Assembly: GCA_021234155.1 (NCBI GenBank)
Contig: JAJEKV010000073.1
Span: 5,370,001 to 5,434,000 of the forward strand
Direction: 5' to 3'
Length of the DNA: 64,000 nucleotides
Origin: Isoetes taiwanensis
Lineage: Eukaryota; Streptophyta; Lycopodiopsida; Isoetales; Isoetaceae
Part shown: positions 33,985-48,000 of the stretch, one piece after another
How the letters are laid out: each line of letters starts with the position of its first letter
Position numbering within the stretch: position 1 is the stretch's first letter
Position numbers and translations under genes: made by a program
Notes under the pieces: model-generated
Databases searched by the model: none
What the model saw: the letters and a program-made list of their open reading frames with translations, nothing else
What the model was told of the DNA's origin: nothing

Positions 33985-35200
33985 TTACCAAGTAGGCATA
34001 TATATACCCATGTTACTGCCATCTACGATCAATTCCAAAGCATCGCCCATGGAGAGCTTACTCATACTTTTAAAACCTTCTATTCTCGGATGAGGACTTG
34101 AGCATGTGAAACATCCTAGCACATTCTATTTTTGCCCTTTGCCCTTCTAGAATATTCTATTGTGTTGTTTGTAAAGTTTCAAAAAACTTGCTATTTTTAG
34201 GCTGAGGTGCTTAACCATGAGCATTTGGAACATTTTAGAATATTCTAGAATATTGCCACATGGCACGATCTTGGTCGTTGACAAGTGCATCCATCCAAAA
34301 ATAGCAACTTTTCAAACATGTGACAAAGATAGTTCTAGAAGCTCATAGGCAAGCACCTCAATCTAGAATGATGTAGGTGCTCATCTCCCATGCCTATCAA
34401 AGGCTAGGATATTGCCAAGTGACACGATCTTGGCCGTTGACAAATGCATCCATCCAAAAATAGCAACTTTTCAAACATGTGACAGAGAGACAGTTGTACA
34501 AGCTCTAGAACTTTGAGAAAACTCAAAATAGAATCTTCTAGAATGATCCAGATGCTTTGGGGCAATCACCTCAATCTAAAGATAGAAACATTTTTGGAAC
34601 TTTGCAAACACTCAAAATAGAACGTTCTAGAATGTTCCAGATGCTCATGGACAAGCACCTTAGCTAAAAATAGCAAGTTTTTGAGACTTTGCAAACATTC
34701 AAAATAGAATGTTCAAGATTGTTCCAGATGCTCATCGGTAAGCACCTCAATCTAAAAAAAGCAAGTTTTCTAAAACTTTGCAAACACTCACAATAGAATA
34801 TTCTAGAATGTTTCAGATGCTCATGGTTAAGAACCTCAGCCTAAAAATAGCAAGTTTTTTGAAACTTTACAAACACTCACAATAGAATATTCTAGAATGT
34901 TGCAAATGCTCTTGGGTAAACACCTCAACCTAAAAAATAGTAAGTTTTTTGAAACTTTGTAAATACTCAAAATAAAATGTTCTAGAATGTTCCAAATGCT
35001 CATGAATAAGCTCAATCTAAAAATAGAAAGTTTTTTTGAAAAATTGCAAAGGGCAAAAATAGAATCTGCTAGAATGTTTTACATGCTCAAGTCCTCATCC
35101 GAGAATAGAAGATTTTAAAAGTATGAGTAAGCTCTCCATGGGTGATGTTTTGGAATTGATAGTAGATGGCAGTAACATGGGTATATATATGTGGGCATCA
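33985..35200. repeat. Large imperfect inverted repeat, arms about 270 bp
   Basis: From 33990 the left arm reads ATATATATACCCATGTTACT, CATGGAGAGCTTACTCAT and TCTCGGATGAGGACTTGAGC on to about 34260. The right arm (34930-35200) repeats these blocks inverted and in mirror order. The loop (34260-34930) is filled with degenerate units of about 110 bp around TTCTAGAATGTTCCAGATGC and AAAAATAGCAAGTTTTT. A foldback element is the simplest reading. Confidence 0.75.
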
Positions 35201-35700
35201 GAATTGGCAACAGGTGGCAGTAACTTTCTCATGATTTGTTGGAATTAGTAGTAGGTTGCAGTAAGGTTCTCATAGATTGTCAAATGGATATTGAATAACG
35301 TCGATATGGATATTTGGAATAAGTAGGTATATAAGTAAGCTCCCAGTGGGTGATGCTTTCTAATTTGTAGTAATAGGTATGTGTAGGCTCCACAAGGCTG
35401 ATACCTTGCAGTATAATAGGTGTGAGTCAGCTCCTCATGTGTCAACTCATGGGCAATGCTTTGGACTTGGTAATAGGTGTGAGTAAGCTTTTAATTGGCA
35501 GTAGGTGGTAAGACTTTGGATTCATAATATATTTAGGTAAACTCCCAATGGGCAATACTTTGGAATCGGTGGCAAGTGTTGGTAATAAATGTGTATGGAC
35601 TTGCACGGTAGTAGGTGTAAGTAGGCTCCTCATGGGATACTTTATAATTAATAATAATATATTGTGGGGAAACTCCGCATGCATGGGTTGAGCAATGGAT
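35200..35700. repeat. Degenerate tandem repeats, about 60-70 bp
   Basis: Phrases of the type GTAAGCTCxxxATGGGxxATGCTTTGGA followed by GTAGTAGGT recur about seven times. They continue the motif found at the end of the right arm of the inverted repeat. Confidence 0.55.
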
Positions 35701-35735
35701 GTTGAGTAAGATGAGTAAGGTCCTTAATACCTTGT

Positions 35736-35858
35736 AATGGCCATGCTGCATGAACAGAGATCGCAGAAAATGTTGTGATGGTAAACGATGTCTAGAGCGG
35801 ATATCTTGTAACGGCCATGCTGCATGAACAGAAATCACAGAAAAAGCTGTGATGGTCT
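35736..35858 (+). repeat. Direct repeat of about 53 bp
   Basis: CTTGTAATGGCCATGCTGCA at about 35742 recurs as CTTGTAACGGCCATGCTGCA at about 35808. Both are followed by TGAACAGA, ATC, CAGAAAA and TGTGATGGT. Confidence 0.75.
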
Positions 35859-35859
35859 T

Positions 35860-36845
35860 TAGATTTCATGTCTTTGAACCGAAAAAATGGACATTCCTGA
35901 AATATGATTGCCGGAAGAACCTCCAACAGCTTTTTTGGATGATATGCCATTAAAAAAAGGTGTCAGATCAATCGTTCTTTCATAATAATTAGAGCAGGAA
36001 AAGAAATACCAAAATCAGAATAGGTTAAGCTCAGAGCAAGGTAAACCCTGTTAGAACTCAAAATCTTGATAACGTTTTCGCCCCTGCTCAGTCTTGCCAG
36101 AGCTGCCATAGCTGCAAACGTACCCTACAATAAGCTAAAAAAATCCCTAAGAAATGACAATGGAATGCCGGAACAGGCTCGCCATGGCCGCCATGGCTGG
36201 AGCTGTGGCATAGAGATGTGATAGAGATGTGATAGCTGAACCACGAAGCGTTCTGAAGTGTTTTTTTTTATTTTTTATTCAAAGGCGGCCTTCAGCATCA
36301 ACCGGTTTATGTGTGAATACTGGAGGAGGCACCCGCGGTGCTCGAAGGCTGCATAGCTCCCCTCGCGAACCCTAGAGCCATCACCGATTCTCTGCTCTGC
36401 TACCATAAGTTTCGATAAGGCAACAAAATCATTGCCCTCCTTTTCAGTTGAATCCCCACCGTCCTTTCAAAAAATCGTATCCTCACCATCAGATTTAAGG
36501 CATCGTCCATTACTTGCACTAAAACATTATAATATAAGATATCCTACAATGATGCACAATAATTTCACACTAAGCAAATCAATCTACACAAATCGAGCAT
36601 TCTAGTTCTATTAGCATAATTTAGAAGCTTTGCATGTCAAAGGACTCAACAAGAAAACCACATTAACAGAAAGGGCTGATGCTCAGACCGCACAGGAATA
36701 TATCCATTTTTTAAGAAACATGGTTTGGCACTGCCTGTATGGAAGAAAATAACCCATCTACATAGGTTGGTCCAAAGCGGGCATCCTTCCCATTTTTGAC
36801 AGGCCCGAATCGCTCCCACTATCTCCCCCTGATTGGGGTTATTAA
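35860..36845. other. Unannotated stretch
   Basis: Includes CCATGGCCGCCATGG (36182-36196) and a T-run near 36260. No coding feature or known repeat is recognised. Confidence 0.3.
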
Positions 36846-36861
36846 ATAAATTAGTGGAAAC

Positions 36862-36947
36862 CCTTCCGGGCTTCAATATGGAAACCCTTCCGGATTTCCA
36901 TGAAACCCGGAAGGGTTTCCATATCTTGAAGCCCGGAAGGGTTTCCG
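36862..36947. repeat. Foldback of the GGAAACCCTTCCGG motif
   Basis: CTTCCGGGCTTCAATATGGA AACCCTTCCGG on the left is answered by its inverse CCGGAAGGGTTTCCATATCT TGAAGCCCGGAAG on the right. The arms are about 34 bp around a short loop. The same motif fills 39.9-40.4 kb. Confidence 0.85.
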
Positions 36948-36959
36948 TAAGAAAATATA

Positions 36960-39900
36960 AATAGATTATTTTTTGGGGGAAGAGATATCCACCGCTAATT
37001 AATTTTTAGAAATTAATTCCTACGGCTATTCTTGAAAAGCTTTTTAGAGAAGGGATTTTTTTTGTCTTACTCTTCTTCCGGCGATTTCTTTCCTGTAAGT
37101 GAGAATTAGAAGCAGATCAGGAAGTGTTTCAAGGGGATTAAGGGGATTAGGCAAAGGCGGAAGTGTTTCAGCGATTCAAGAACGGTTTTAGTGAGTGATT
37201 CAATCAGGTATGAATGAAGAAGCCAATGTTCCGGTGGATTTCTGGGTTCTTGAAGCATTGGCATTGGCCCTGTGTTTTGATTTTTTTTCTTTTTGCAGGA
37301 AAGAAGAAAACCTAGCAGCAAGCGGCAAAATTTCTGTAAGAGTGCACGAAGCGGTAAGAGTGCAAAAAATAATGCAACGGTCCAGGATAATGTCTGTATA
37401 TCGATTTTGAGCTGGTAAACCCTATTTCTGGGAATCAATTTAGTGCTCTGCCTTATCTATGGCGCATAAACAGGCATATGCATGAAGACACCAAACATGG
37501 CAAAATCGGCCAGATTTGGTATGGCAAACCCAGCCGGATTTGGCACGTATGTGGCCACAGTGATACACTTACTCTGCAGTGCCATTTGCCAATCCACTAG
37601 TAGATAAAATGTGAAAGAGCTAGATAATACATGCAGGAAGCATGTCAGACTTAAGGTAACAGGCAAAGAAAATTTTGGATCTGCCAGACAAATATTTCGC
37701 ATGGATATCATAGAAATGCATGGTCTGGAATTTCGAAATGGCTTTTTCCATGGCCTATATTGGCCGAAAATCCATGTGCCTGCATTTCGGCATGTGTGGT
37801 AACTGAAAGAGCAGCTCAAAATTTGGCTGATGATCTGTGCCTACTCATAAACAGGGTTAACGGATTTTGCAAAATATCAGCATTACAAGGTACGTTTTGC
37901 CCTGTATCTGGATATATGCTAGTACAATTAAAAATTTCGAAATGCATTTGATGCTATATAGTGACGATTTGTACTTGGAAAAGCAGCATATGCGGCATCT
38001 GTGAGAAACGGCTGCAATTTCTTAACTCAAGGGATCTGCCTTATTTCCAAGTATTCCTGGTAATAGATATGCTGCCTTAGGTCATTTACAAAACCGAGCC
38101 GCATTTACAGAATGGGGAATATCTCTATAAGGTTAAAATATACTAGTGGATTTGAAGGTTGAATTCCAACAGTTGGATTCCAACAGTTGGTAGACAGAGC
38201 CACTTGGCGACCTGCAAAAGGTATCGATTCACAATGGACATGCTTTTGGTTATTCTATGTCCAGGTTTAAATCCTTGTGTTCAAAAAATAGACTATAGTT
38301 CTGCCGTATACTGGTGATTTCGACCTCCTTGAAGGCTCCTTACTCTTATTTAGGAGATCCACCTATAACCGATTATGCTAGCTCTTGCTCCCAGATACAT
38401 TTCTCAGAGCTAAATGCATAGCCGTTGGAGTAATTTAGCTGTTCAAAATGGTAAATGTACAAAGGCATTTCGAATTGGAAGTTTCTGGACGAATATAGCT
38501 AGATATAAGCATTTCGAAATAGACAGTATGCTCAGGGATGAGATCCAGTTTTGCCTTGACTCATATTCTAAAAATTGTCCACCATAGAAGGTGGGAATCT
38601 GTTCTATGGAAAAGAATCTGTGGTAAGTCCTTGGCTTTCATAATGCTATTGCATGTTTATATTGTTGTTACATAATGGACAATCTTAGATTTGCTTTGTG
38701 TTCAGAGCACCGAAAGATGCTTGAATTATAAACAGTGTTTACATATTTATAGTGTGGCAGCTGCAGTTTTGTTCTTTCATGCAAGCTGTGGTAAAATGTT
38801 TTCTTATGATAAAGGAGCAATTTCTATTTGATGCTGAAAGAATGTATCTTGGCATACGCATGAAGCAAGAAACAATCCGAGTTATCCAAATCAGGTTTGA
38901 CTGGTTTTGTACTTCTTAATACAATTTCTTGTTCCATCTTCCAAGTTCCAGCTTTAAAAGCCTCCATGAAAATGTTCTGTTGAAGTTTCCTTATTACTTA
39001 AAGTTGGAAATAGAACTAAAACTGAGTTCTCATGTTAAGGTTACATGTAGAACTGGTTGAAGGTTTCTGCTCTAAGAATGTGATCCACAAGATTATTGTG
39101 GACCATTGTTATAAATAAATAAATAGTACTGAATCCTTTAAGACGATGCTGCCTATCATATGCTTTATGATTTAACTATTATAAGGTTAAAATTTTGATA
39201 TTCTTCAGTGATAAATGAGAAGTTCTTAGGTTTCTGCTGTAAGAATGCGATCCACGTGATTATTTTGGACCATTGCTTTACATTTAAACTATGAACATGG
39301 AACTACAGGTTCATAAGAGAAGAAGTTAAAATATCTGAATAAAACTAATTATCAAGATATCCAACTAGATTCTTCAAAAGCCAAGGACATGGTTCTTTCA
39401 TGTTACATTTATCATTTACTTAAGTTTGTTTCTTTTTTCCTTTTGGTCTCTTGCATGTACGACGGAAGAATATTTAACAAAGACAAAGGTTATGCAATAG
39501 AGATTATGTAGAGCATAGTGCCATGATGCAACGTAATAGAGTGCAACTTCACACGTGCACTTGTTCCCCTTAGCATTTCCAGACGATATCCCTAGCCTAG
39601 TTTGTTCCAAGGTTGGGAAATGTAGTACACACTATCCTGGTCAAACATTGTACATGCATGGCAGTTTAATACACGAGATTCTAAAACTTCCAATTCAATT
39701 CAATTTTAAGCTTTGATAACAAAATAATTTGACCAAAAGAACCATGATCTAAAACCAGGACTTCCCATAATTTGTACCTTGCAAGAAGTTCTATGTTGGG
39801 TGTCAAGTGCCAGAATTTTTGAGATCATGTTATATTGGGTGTTAAGTGCCAGAATTTTTGAGATTAAAGCTGGTCTCAATTCTTAGTTAATCTTACCCCA
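36960..39900. other. Unannotated region between the two GGAAACCCTTCCGG clusters
   Basis: No coding exon is recognised. Short ORFs at 37195-37410 and 37611-37802 lack support. The paired clusters at each end raise the possibility that the whole 36.85-40.41 kb block is one mobile unit with subterminal repeats; no target duplication was found. A near-duplicate phrase (GGTTTCTGCT.TAAGAATG.GATCCAC) occurs at 39062 and 39231. Confidence 0.35.
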
Positions 39901-39916
39901 TGGAGTTTCTAACTGC

Positions 39917-40411
39917 ATGTGGAAACCTAACCTATTTTCCTCCTCATGTGGAAACCTAACCTGTTTTCCTCCTCCTGTGGAAACCCTTCCTATTTTCCTC
40001 CTCCTGTGGAAACCCTTCCCAATTTCCATTATGCAAGGAAATCGGGAAGGGTTTCCACTGAAAATTTGAATTTTGAGTGACGTGCGCTCGATGGACGTGC
40101 GCCTTAATGTCGGGCGTTCGTGTGGAAAGGCGTGGCGTGAGCCATAAAGGCTCACGTGTGTAAATATTTTGAAAAAAAATAATTTTGTGGAAACCCTTCC
40201 GGATTTCCATGGAAACCCTTCCGGATTTTCCAATGTGGAAACCCTTCCGGCTTTCCATGGAAACCCTTCCGGGTTTTAATGGAAACCCTTCTGGGTTTTT
40301 AAATTCTAGAAAACCGGAAGGGTTTCCATGCCGGGTTTTATTGAAAACCGGAAGGGTTTCCATTAAAACCCGGAAGGTTTCCATTAAAACCCGGAAGGGT
40401 TTCCGTGGGAG
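39917..40411. repeat. Cluster of GGAAACCCTTCCGG motifs in both orientations
   Basis: 39917-40060 has four units of about 36 bp, TGTGGAAACC..CCTATTTTCCTCCTC. 40188-40300 has at least five forward GGAAACCCTTCC(G/C) copies. 40312-40410 has at least four inverted CCGGAAGGGTTTCC copies. The forward and inverted halves can form one long hairpin. Confidence 0.85.
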
Positions 40412-42009
40412 GCCAACCTAAATCGGGCGTACTTAAAACCATCGGGCACGTAATCCACCAAGCACGTCCTGCTCAGCCGAGTGCTCGGGCGAAATACAGA
40501 TAACTCAGACACAGGGATGACCAAGCTTAAATACATAAGCGATAGGCAAAACAAAACATTAGGGAAGGGACACTTAGAACAGATGACTGCTTGCAAGAGG
40601 AATAGCAGGCCAGCAACCCCGCCCACAAATTCCAGAAGAAACGGACACACACTCACGCCGCTAACCGAAAATCCTAACCAGAACCGGGACATGATAGGTT
40701 GTTGCAATGCTAAGCTTCTCTTTATATTAAAACAATAAAGCTTCCAGTGCACCAAAGAAGCTTCGGGAAGTTACGACAACCCCCTTCCAGAACAACCAAC
40801 AACATGACCTTATTTTTCACCTGTTTGGATTCTTATGCTGCCACGTATTTTTTGGGCCACCTAAATTCTAAATCGGTTTAATCTGGCCCCTTACCTCCTG
40901 TATCACAATTATATATTAGAGATATCCATCATACAGCCCAAGATCGCCCATCATATATATACATATGAATGCGATGACGGTATCTAGTTTACAATGTATG
41001 AATGGCTCGATGTTGACTCTTAATTCTGACAAACTTGCGTATTCGCGGACACAAGATTAATCATCTAATGTTAACTGGCCGATACTGGCTGTTCAACATA
41101 TTCTGAGCTTCAGCATACGTGTTTAAGCCAGAGCCTTTTACTTCTAGCCGTTTTCTGGAAGTGGCTTCTGTCAAAAAAAAAAAAAGAAATTGTTAAAAAA
41201 ATTGCTTAACATAATCTACATAAAGCAGCACTTTGCACAACAATCACATTATATGATTGTGTACCTTAGTTATTGTTGTGATTACACATTGAATAGAGTA
41301 AAATGCGCTAACTCCAAATTGAAGTCTTCAATGACATCATAGTTGCTACCATTAGAACTAGCTACATCCAGAATCATTTGCTGCATGTTCTTCTCAGATT
41401 TCGAGACCTGAAACACCATCCTCCAATATGCTTGTAACAAAAATCTCGTGTTTAGGGTATTTTCACATTGTCTTCTTACCTGTCGACAGAACATTGAAGA
41501 GAGCTTGGGTTCTTCCTTGGAATGCCAAGTTGTAGGAACCAAAGAGCAACTTCTTCGCAAAGGCATGCTGAATTTTCAAACAATTCTGCAGCCTTGAACT
41601 TCTGCACTTGTTTTGTTCTCCCTCAGCCATAGGTGGCAACAGTAAGGCACAAGCACTTGGCAGCACCTCAGGAGGCCCCTCCCTACGTTAAAGAAAGAGC
41701 AAATGGGATCAATATTAAAAATAATATAGCACATACATCTGACAGATGAATTAAGGAAATGAATGCTGTATGGCTTTCAGAATCTGGAAGTTAAGTTGGC
41801 AACGCATTGAAATTCATTTGTCTTAATTCAGAATGTAACGATGGATCATTGAAGAATCAAAATTAAACACAATCTGAAGCCATTGTTTCAAAAGATTCAT
41901 GAAGCAATACAGTTTGTCCGAGCCATAAGTCCAACAAGCTCTTTATTGCTCAATGAGCTTGCAGGAGATAACATAACTAGTAAAATTGTAAAGAGGCACT
42001 TACTGGAAT
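40412..42009 (-). other. 3' flank of the coiled-coil gene, with possible extra exons
   Basis: On the - strand, AG at about 41685 precedes GPPEVLPSACALLLPPMAEG and continues to a GTAAGAAG donor near 41482. A frame to 41282 ends with SSNGSNYDVIEDFNLELAHF and TLFNV. These could be alternative 3' exons of the 42-48 kb gene or a separate decayed gene. 40412-41280 holds nothing recognised. Confidence 0.35.
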
Positions 42010-45000
42010 TCAGTTGCATTGCCGACATTTAGGATCCAAAGCATTGGAGTTAGGGGCATCAGGACCCGAACATGTCTGTTTGCCATTAACCAATATATGT
42101 CATTAACACCAAATAATATTTTCAGCTCAATTAATCTACTATACGGGTTAAGGAAATATATTACCTGCTCTGCAGCTAGCCTCGACTGACACTCCACCTG
42201 TTTAATTTGAGGCATTTTTCTCAGCTGGCATCAAACTTTGACATAAAGCAGCCACTAAGCTTTAGCAGTTGTAGGCAATCTACTTCTGTGTCCGCCATGT
42301 GCAGCTCCCATCCGACGACATACATTTACTTGTATACGTCCAGCCTCAAATCTTATACCTTGAGAATTTTTAGAATTGCAATGCGTAAAATTATTTTTCC
42401 TAAATAGCAACTTTGCGTTGCCTACTTTTTCATGTGTAAAAGGCAGTTTTCTGTTGGAAAAGTCTTCCTGCCTAAGATGAAGCATATTCATTACCTGGTC
42501 CTGTCTTTCCTTCCAATTATTCTGATCTTCAATTCTGCCATCATCTATGAACTCTTCATGAAATGCACACTCTTTCAATGGTACTGAAATATCCATATCC
42601 TGCACATATGATGTTTCAGGTCTAAGCCGCTCAGTCTTAGATTTTAGCATATCAATGGTCTGCTGGCACATCTCCTGAGAACTCTGATATAGCTTATCTC
42701 TATAGTCCACTTTTGGCATTTCAAGAGCTGAGGGATTACAATATGAACCACTTTTTTGAGTGGTCTCAACATCTAGTCCATGTTTAGGATCAGTTTCAAA
42801 CATCTTCACGGTTTCTGAATCTGATAATTTGCAAGGACATGCTAAGTTTGAGACCTTTCCTTTGCCACAACGGCCTGTTTCACCACCACCATGCCATTGT
42901 CGGGAGCTTGTTTCAGAAGAATCACCACCTTTGTTGGTAATCATTCGAAAAACTTTCACAATTTCAGCACCTAAAGCCCCACACTTGCTCTCCGCCACTG
43001 CGGCCCCTTCTAAAGCAGACTGGACGCCAAGCCTGCAGTGTTCAACTTTGGAATCCAAGACACTGCATTGAAATTGTAATAAGAAAATAGTAAGATAGAT
43101 GATAGTTTATGTTTCACCTGCGTTTATTATCATACTGGACAACCAGAATGCTTCCTTTAAAAGTGCCAAAGCAATTGGAGGTGCCTCACACTAGCCTAGA
43201 AAACTTCAGCTACCAAGCTAGAAAAACTCAGATACTAGTGTACCTCATTATTGCTTACCATAAATTGCTGAATGTTGCTGATGCAACATGCTCTAGCTGG
43301 CTTTCCAAATCATTGACTCTTCCAACTAACATTTTGTCTCCTTCAGAGAGTTCTGCCATGTTTGCCTGGGCCTGTTCAAATTGAATGACAACTTGCTTGC
43401 TTCGTTCATTAGGCTCAATTGTGCTAGTGACTCCTTGCTTTGTTTTTTCCTCCTGAATGATCCACTCCTCAACTTTGCCCACTCTGACCTCAATCTCTTT
43501 CACGACATTTGCCGCAACTTCATATGCTGGTAATACTGTGGCAGCAGAACTCTGAATACTGTTAGTATTGACCTTAACCTCCTCAATGGATTCGGTGACT
43601 CTGGATTGTATGCCTTCCAACTTGCGCATTCTTTTACTCATGTCCGAAACTTTGGTTAGAATGCCTTGCTGAAGAGATCCTGTTTCATAAAGCTTCTTCT
43701 CAAGCGTATTTACAGCATGACGTAAGGAAACTCCCTTCTCTTCTATCATATTATACGTAGTCTGTAGCTTCTCCTCTGCCTGTGAATTTGAAGCAGCAAC
43801 TTCATTGAACCTTTGAGTTATTTTTTCCATTTCACAATCCAAATGGCCAATCTCCTTATTCATTGCCCTACATTGCTCTAATAACAGACTGTCGTGACTT
43901 GCCTCCGAACTTGACACAAGGTTACTCAATTGTGTTACAGTTTTAGTAAGAGTACTCAATTCATTTTCAATAATCGTAATTTGATTTTGAAGCCCAGCAT
44001 GTGCGTTTCCTCCAACAGTATCACGAGGCATATCTTCTTGCAATTTCTGAGCTTTGTTGACAATAGCTTGCAACTCGTTTCCATAATGATGGACTTTTGA
44101 TTTAGCTTTTTTTACCTCTGTGAGTTCTTTTTCTGCCTTAAGCGCAGAAGCAGCTGCTTTCGAGACGGCCAAGGAAGCACTTTCTTTCTTCTCTTCGATC
44201 TCAGATAACATAGAACTTATCTTCACTACCTCCTGATTCAATTTTTTTTGAAGGTCATCACAGTCCTTTCTAGATTCTATGGCTGCAACAAGCATCTCTT
44301 TGCTATCAAGTCTTAGACATTCCATTCTATTATCTGCTTCTTCTACACTTCTGCATGCCGCTTGGGCTTTGAAGGCCAAAGCCTCAGCCTTAGAAGCAGA
44401 TTTATCTGCTTTTTTCCTTTCTTTCTCCGTCATTTCTAGGACTGTTTCTAGCTTCATGACGTTTTCCTCAAATGCTTGGATGAGATTTTGCTTACTTTCC
44501 AAGTAACGCATTCTTTCTTCAAACGCACCTAAAATCTCCTCTTTTTGTACCTCTTTGAACTTACATTTGATGTCCTCAGAATTTTCTTGACAGTTTTTCT
44601 TTACCTTTAAGACGTCCATCTTTAAGTTTTCAAGGCCACCAAGATAGAGCTTAGAAAGGTTTTCCACACGTTCCATAATTAAGGTCTTTTCTTTTGCTCC
44701 TTCAGCTATTACAATATTCTTCAGCCTTTCTAGTTCTTCACTGCCGGCTTGGTAATGCCCCATCCTGAGATTTTCCTCTTCTTCAAGCTTTGCCATGGAC
44801 TCTTTTAAGTACTGAAGATCCGACCTTAAGGAAGACTCCAACTTTTTCAAATCCTCAATCTGATCTTTCATGTTCACATCATTCTTCTGTAAACTTGTAC
44901 AAACTTGCCACAATTCAGCAATCTTTTCTGTATATTCCCTTCTTGAACTTTCTGCTTTAGCCTCTACCCTTTTAACAGCTTCAAGCTCCAATTTTAATGA

Positions 45001-48000
45001 ATAGTTTTCACGACCTAAGGATTCATGCTCTTTCCTAACATTTGACCATGTATTTTCAATAGTTCGGTTAAGATCTTGAATCTTCTTACAGGTGTCTTCT
45101 CTATTGCTGGCAAAGGCGTGCACCTCTGCCCACACATTTGCCAGTTCATTCCTCACTTCGGATAAAGCCTCCTCTTTCCCTTCCTCTAGCATGTCTATAT
45201 TATTTCTGAACCATTTCCCAATCCGTTCTTCAATTAGTACCTCAACACGCTGCATCCTATCTTCCATTAATATCTCAACATGCTGCAATTGCGATTTTCT
45301 CCAGTTTTCAGCATCAGCTGCCATGTCAGTGAATTTTGAACTTACTTCCTCTCGCAATGTTTCAAAACCTGATGTTATTTCAGATCCAAGTGCCTCAACA
45401 TAATTTTTCGACTCTTGACAGGCAATTTGTAGTAGTCCCTTATCAAAACTTCTTAAAGTTTGCTTTGTTTCTTTCATGAAAGGCTCGACATGTTTTTTGA
45501 AATATCCTAAAATCTCCAAACATTCTTTCAGTTCTGCATTTGCTTCTTTCCTTCGTACGTCGCTGCCAAAGGTTATCTGAGATTTTACTTTCTGAACCTC
45601 ATCGTTTAAAGTTTTTTTCATTGACAGTATCTCTTCCTTTGTTTGGTCTTTTAGCCAATCTAACCCATTCTCCAGACCATTTACCCTGTTGTTCCAATCA
45701 ATGTTTTGCTCTTCTAAACGGGTTTTCCCGTCAAGAAATATCTGCTGCTTTATCTTCTGCACTTCATCATTTAGTGCCTTCTGCATTGATAAATACTCTC
45801 CCTTTGTTTGCTCTCTTAAAGACTCAAAGCTATTCTCCAGATCACTAACTCTATTTTTCCAACCTTTACTTTGCCCCTCAGATTGGGATGCATTATGAAG
45901 TGCTATGTGAATGTGCTCCTTTATTTTCTGCATTTCATCATTTAGGCTCTGTTTCATTGTAAATAGCTCTTCCTTTGTCTGATCCTTCAGACACCCCAAG
46001 CATTTTTCCAATTGACTGAAGCATTTTTCCAATTCATGGACACTAATCTTCCGTTCATTCTTATGTTCTTCTACTGCTTTCAGTGAGTTAAGAGATTCGG
46101 CATGCTTTGAAGTAGCCTCCATCGCACACTGTGGCAGCTTATCAATTTCTTCATGACTGGAGATCTGACCGATCTCTAACTCATCTGGTATTTCAATTAA
46201 CTTTGTTAAGGGATGATGTATCTGAAAAGGAAAGGAATCCACTTGTGGTTCATGAGATTCTGTCCATATTAGCTTTGCCAAGCTGGGTAACCTACCTTGT
46301 GCATCATCTCTAAAGTTAACAGGGCTTGAACTAATATACGAGATAGGTGATCTTCCTAGTGGCTGAGCATTTGATACCATATTTCTATATTGTTCCTTTA
46401 GATCATGGCTTACTCCACAAAGCTTTGAATCATCCCCAAGACATAAGACCGAACCAGAATCATTGTTTTCTTTCTCCTGTAACTGCTGGGCAGAGACAGC
46501 TACAAGGCTATTTTCCACATAGGAATTGGAATCTATTGCTACACTTCTAGTAGAATCTTGAGAAGCATTTTCCTTAACGTTTTCCTGGAAAAGAGAATAT
46601 CCAATGGGACTGGAATCTTTGGATGAGGGATTTGATGTCATGGAGGGGAAAGGGTAGGCAGAAGGTCCCCTTATTTTTTGCCTTACATTACCATGTTCTG
46701 GAGATAAGTTTGCACAAGCTAACTGTGCATGGGAAGACTTAGGAGCATGCTCATCAATAGCACAGACAAACAAGGAATCTATGAGCTGAGCTGAGTCTGG
46801 TGATGGCTCTTGGCCTGCAAGAGAGGGAGAATGGAGGGCAGAGGGGCTTGTTTTATGTCCCACAGGAGAAGGCGGCATGGCCATATGATGACTTTGGGAC
46901 CCCTTTGCTGTGGGGTTCTCTTCAATCTCAGTTACTTCAAGAATGCTCTCTTCCTCAAACAAAGGGTTAGTTTCACTTACCTTGTCAAAAGAACTCATGA
47001 CTGCCCCTTCCGTCTCTTGCTGCCTTCCTATCTCCCAGTCTTCCAACGTCTTCTGACATCGTAATGCCTTATCCAGCTTATCCTTTGCCCCCTTCGTCTT
47101 AACGTGTCCTCCAATCTGACATGAATAATCTGTTGTCTTTTTTTTATCCGAAACTCTTTCTTTTAAAATCTTCATTTGATGACGAAATCTATCACATTCC
47201 TCCTTAAAAGACTTTCGTTTGCCTGACAAATTCTTCTGTGTTACTGCTTTAAACTGCTTCAAAACAACGGCAGAAGTTTGGTACTTGTTGTCCCTTGGGG
47301 AGGCTTCTGACTCCAACACTTCAGAAGTTGCCCGATTATTAGCAACTATAATACCCTTAAGTTCGCCTCCTTCCCGGCATTCTTTGTTACTTGTTTCTGA
47401 TACATTATCAGCGTCCTTTAATGTTGGATGATCTGAGGGAGAATGTATCGTCTGCATGAGGCTTCCAGAAATTTCGATATCATCGCCTTGGCAAGCTACA
47501 TGTGTAGCAAGATCCTTTGTTTCCGTAACAAAATGTTCACCAACATTTCCACTCCCAAAATTATCTTCTTGCAATGCAGATGTTTTACCCACATGCCTTC
47601 CTAACCCGGTTGCTTCATCGCTAACCTTCTGTCCACAAAAATCTGCACCTGTTTGCCCAACAGTACTGAAGTCTAATACATCAGAATAACCTCTAAAACT
47701 TAGGATTGAGCTTCCATTCTTTATCGATTCTACTCTGCATTTATCCCTCAAGGGCTGCCCAATGCCACGTCCACGTTTCTGAATTTTATCACCATGTTGC
47801 ACTTCTGAAATTTTGGAACAAGCCTCTCTATTTACGTATCGAGAGCCTTTGGCTGATGCTGGTGACTGCATGCCTGCAATTCCATAGTGTACATTTGAGG
47901 CGCCGTTTCTGGTCTTTTTAGTAACGTCACCAACACAAACACGGGAGCGTGGAAGGAGGCATGACGAGGATGACGAGGAAGAAAAAGAGGATGAAGAGGT

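Noticed and set aside
44279-47921. ORFs on the + strand opposite the coiled-coil gene
   Set aside because: They are antisense shadows of one long conserved-looking frame and have no splice context.
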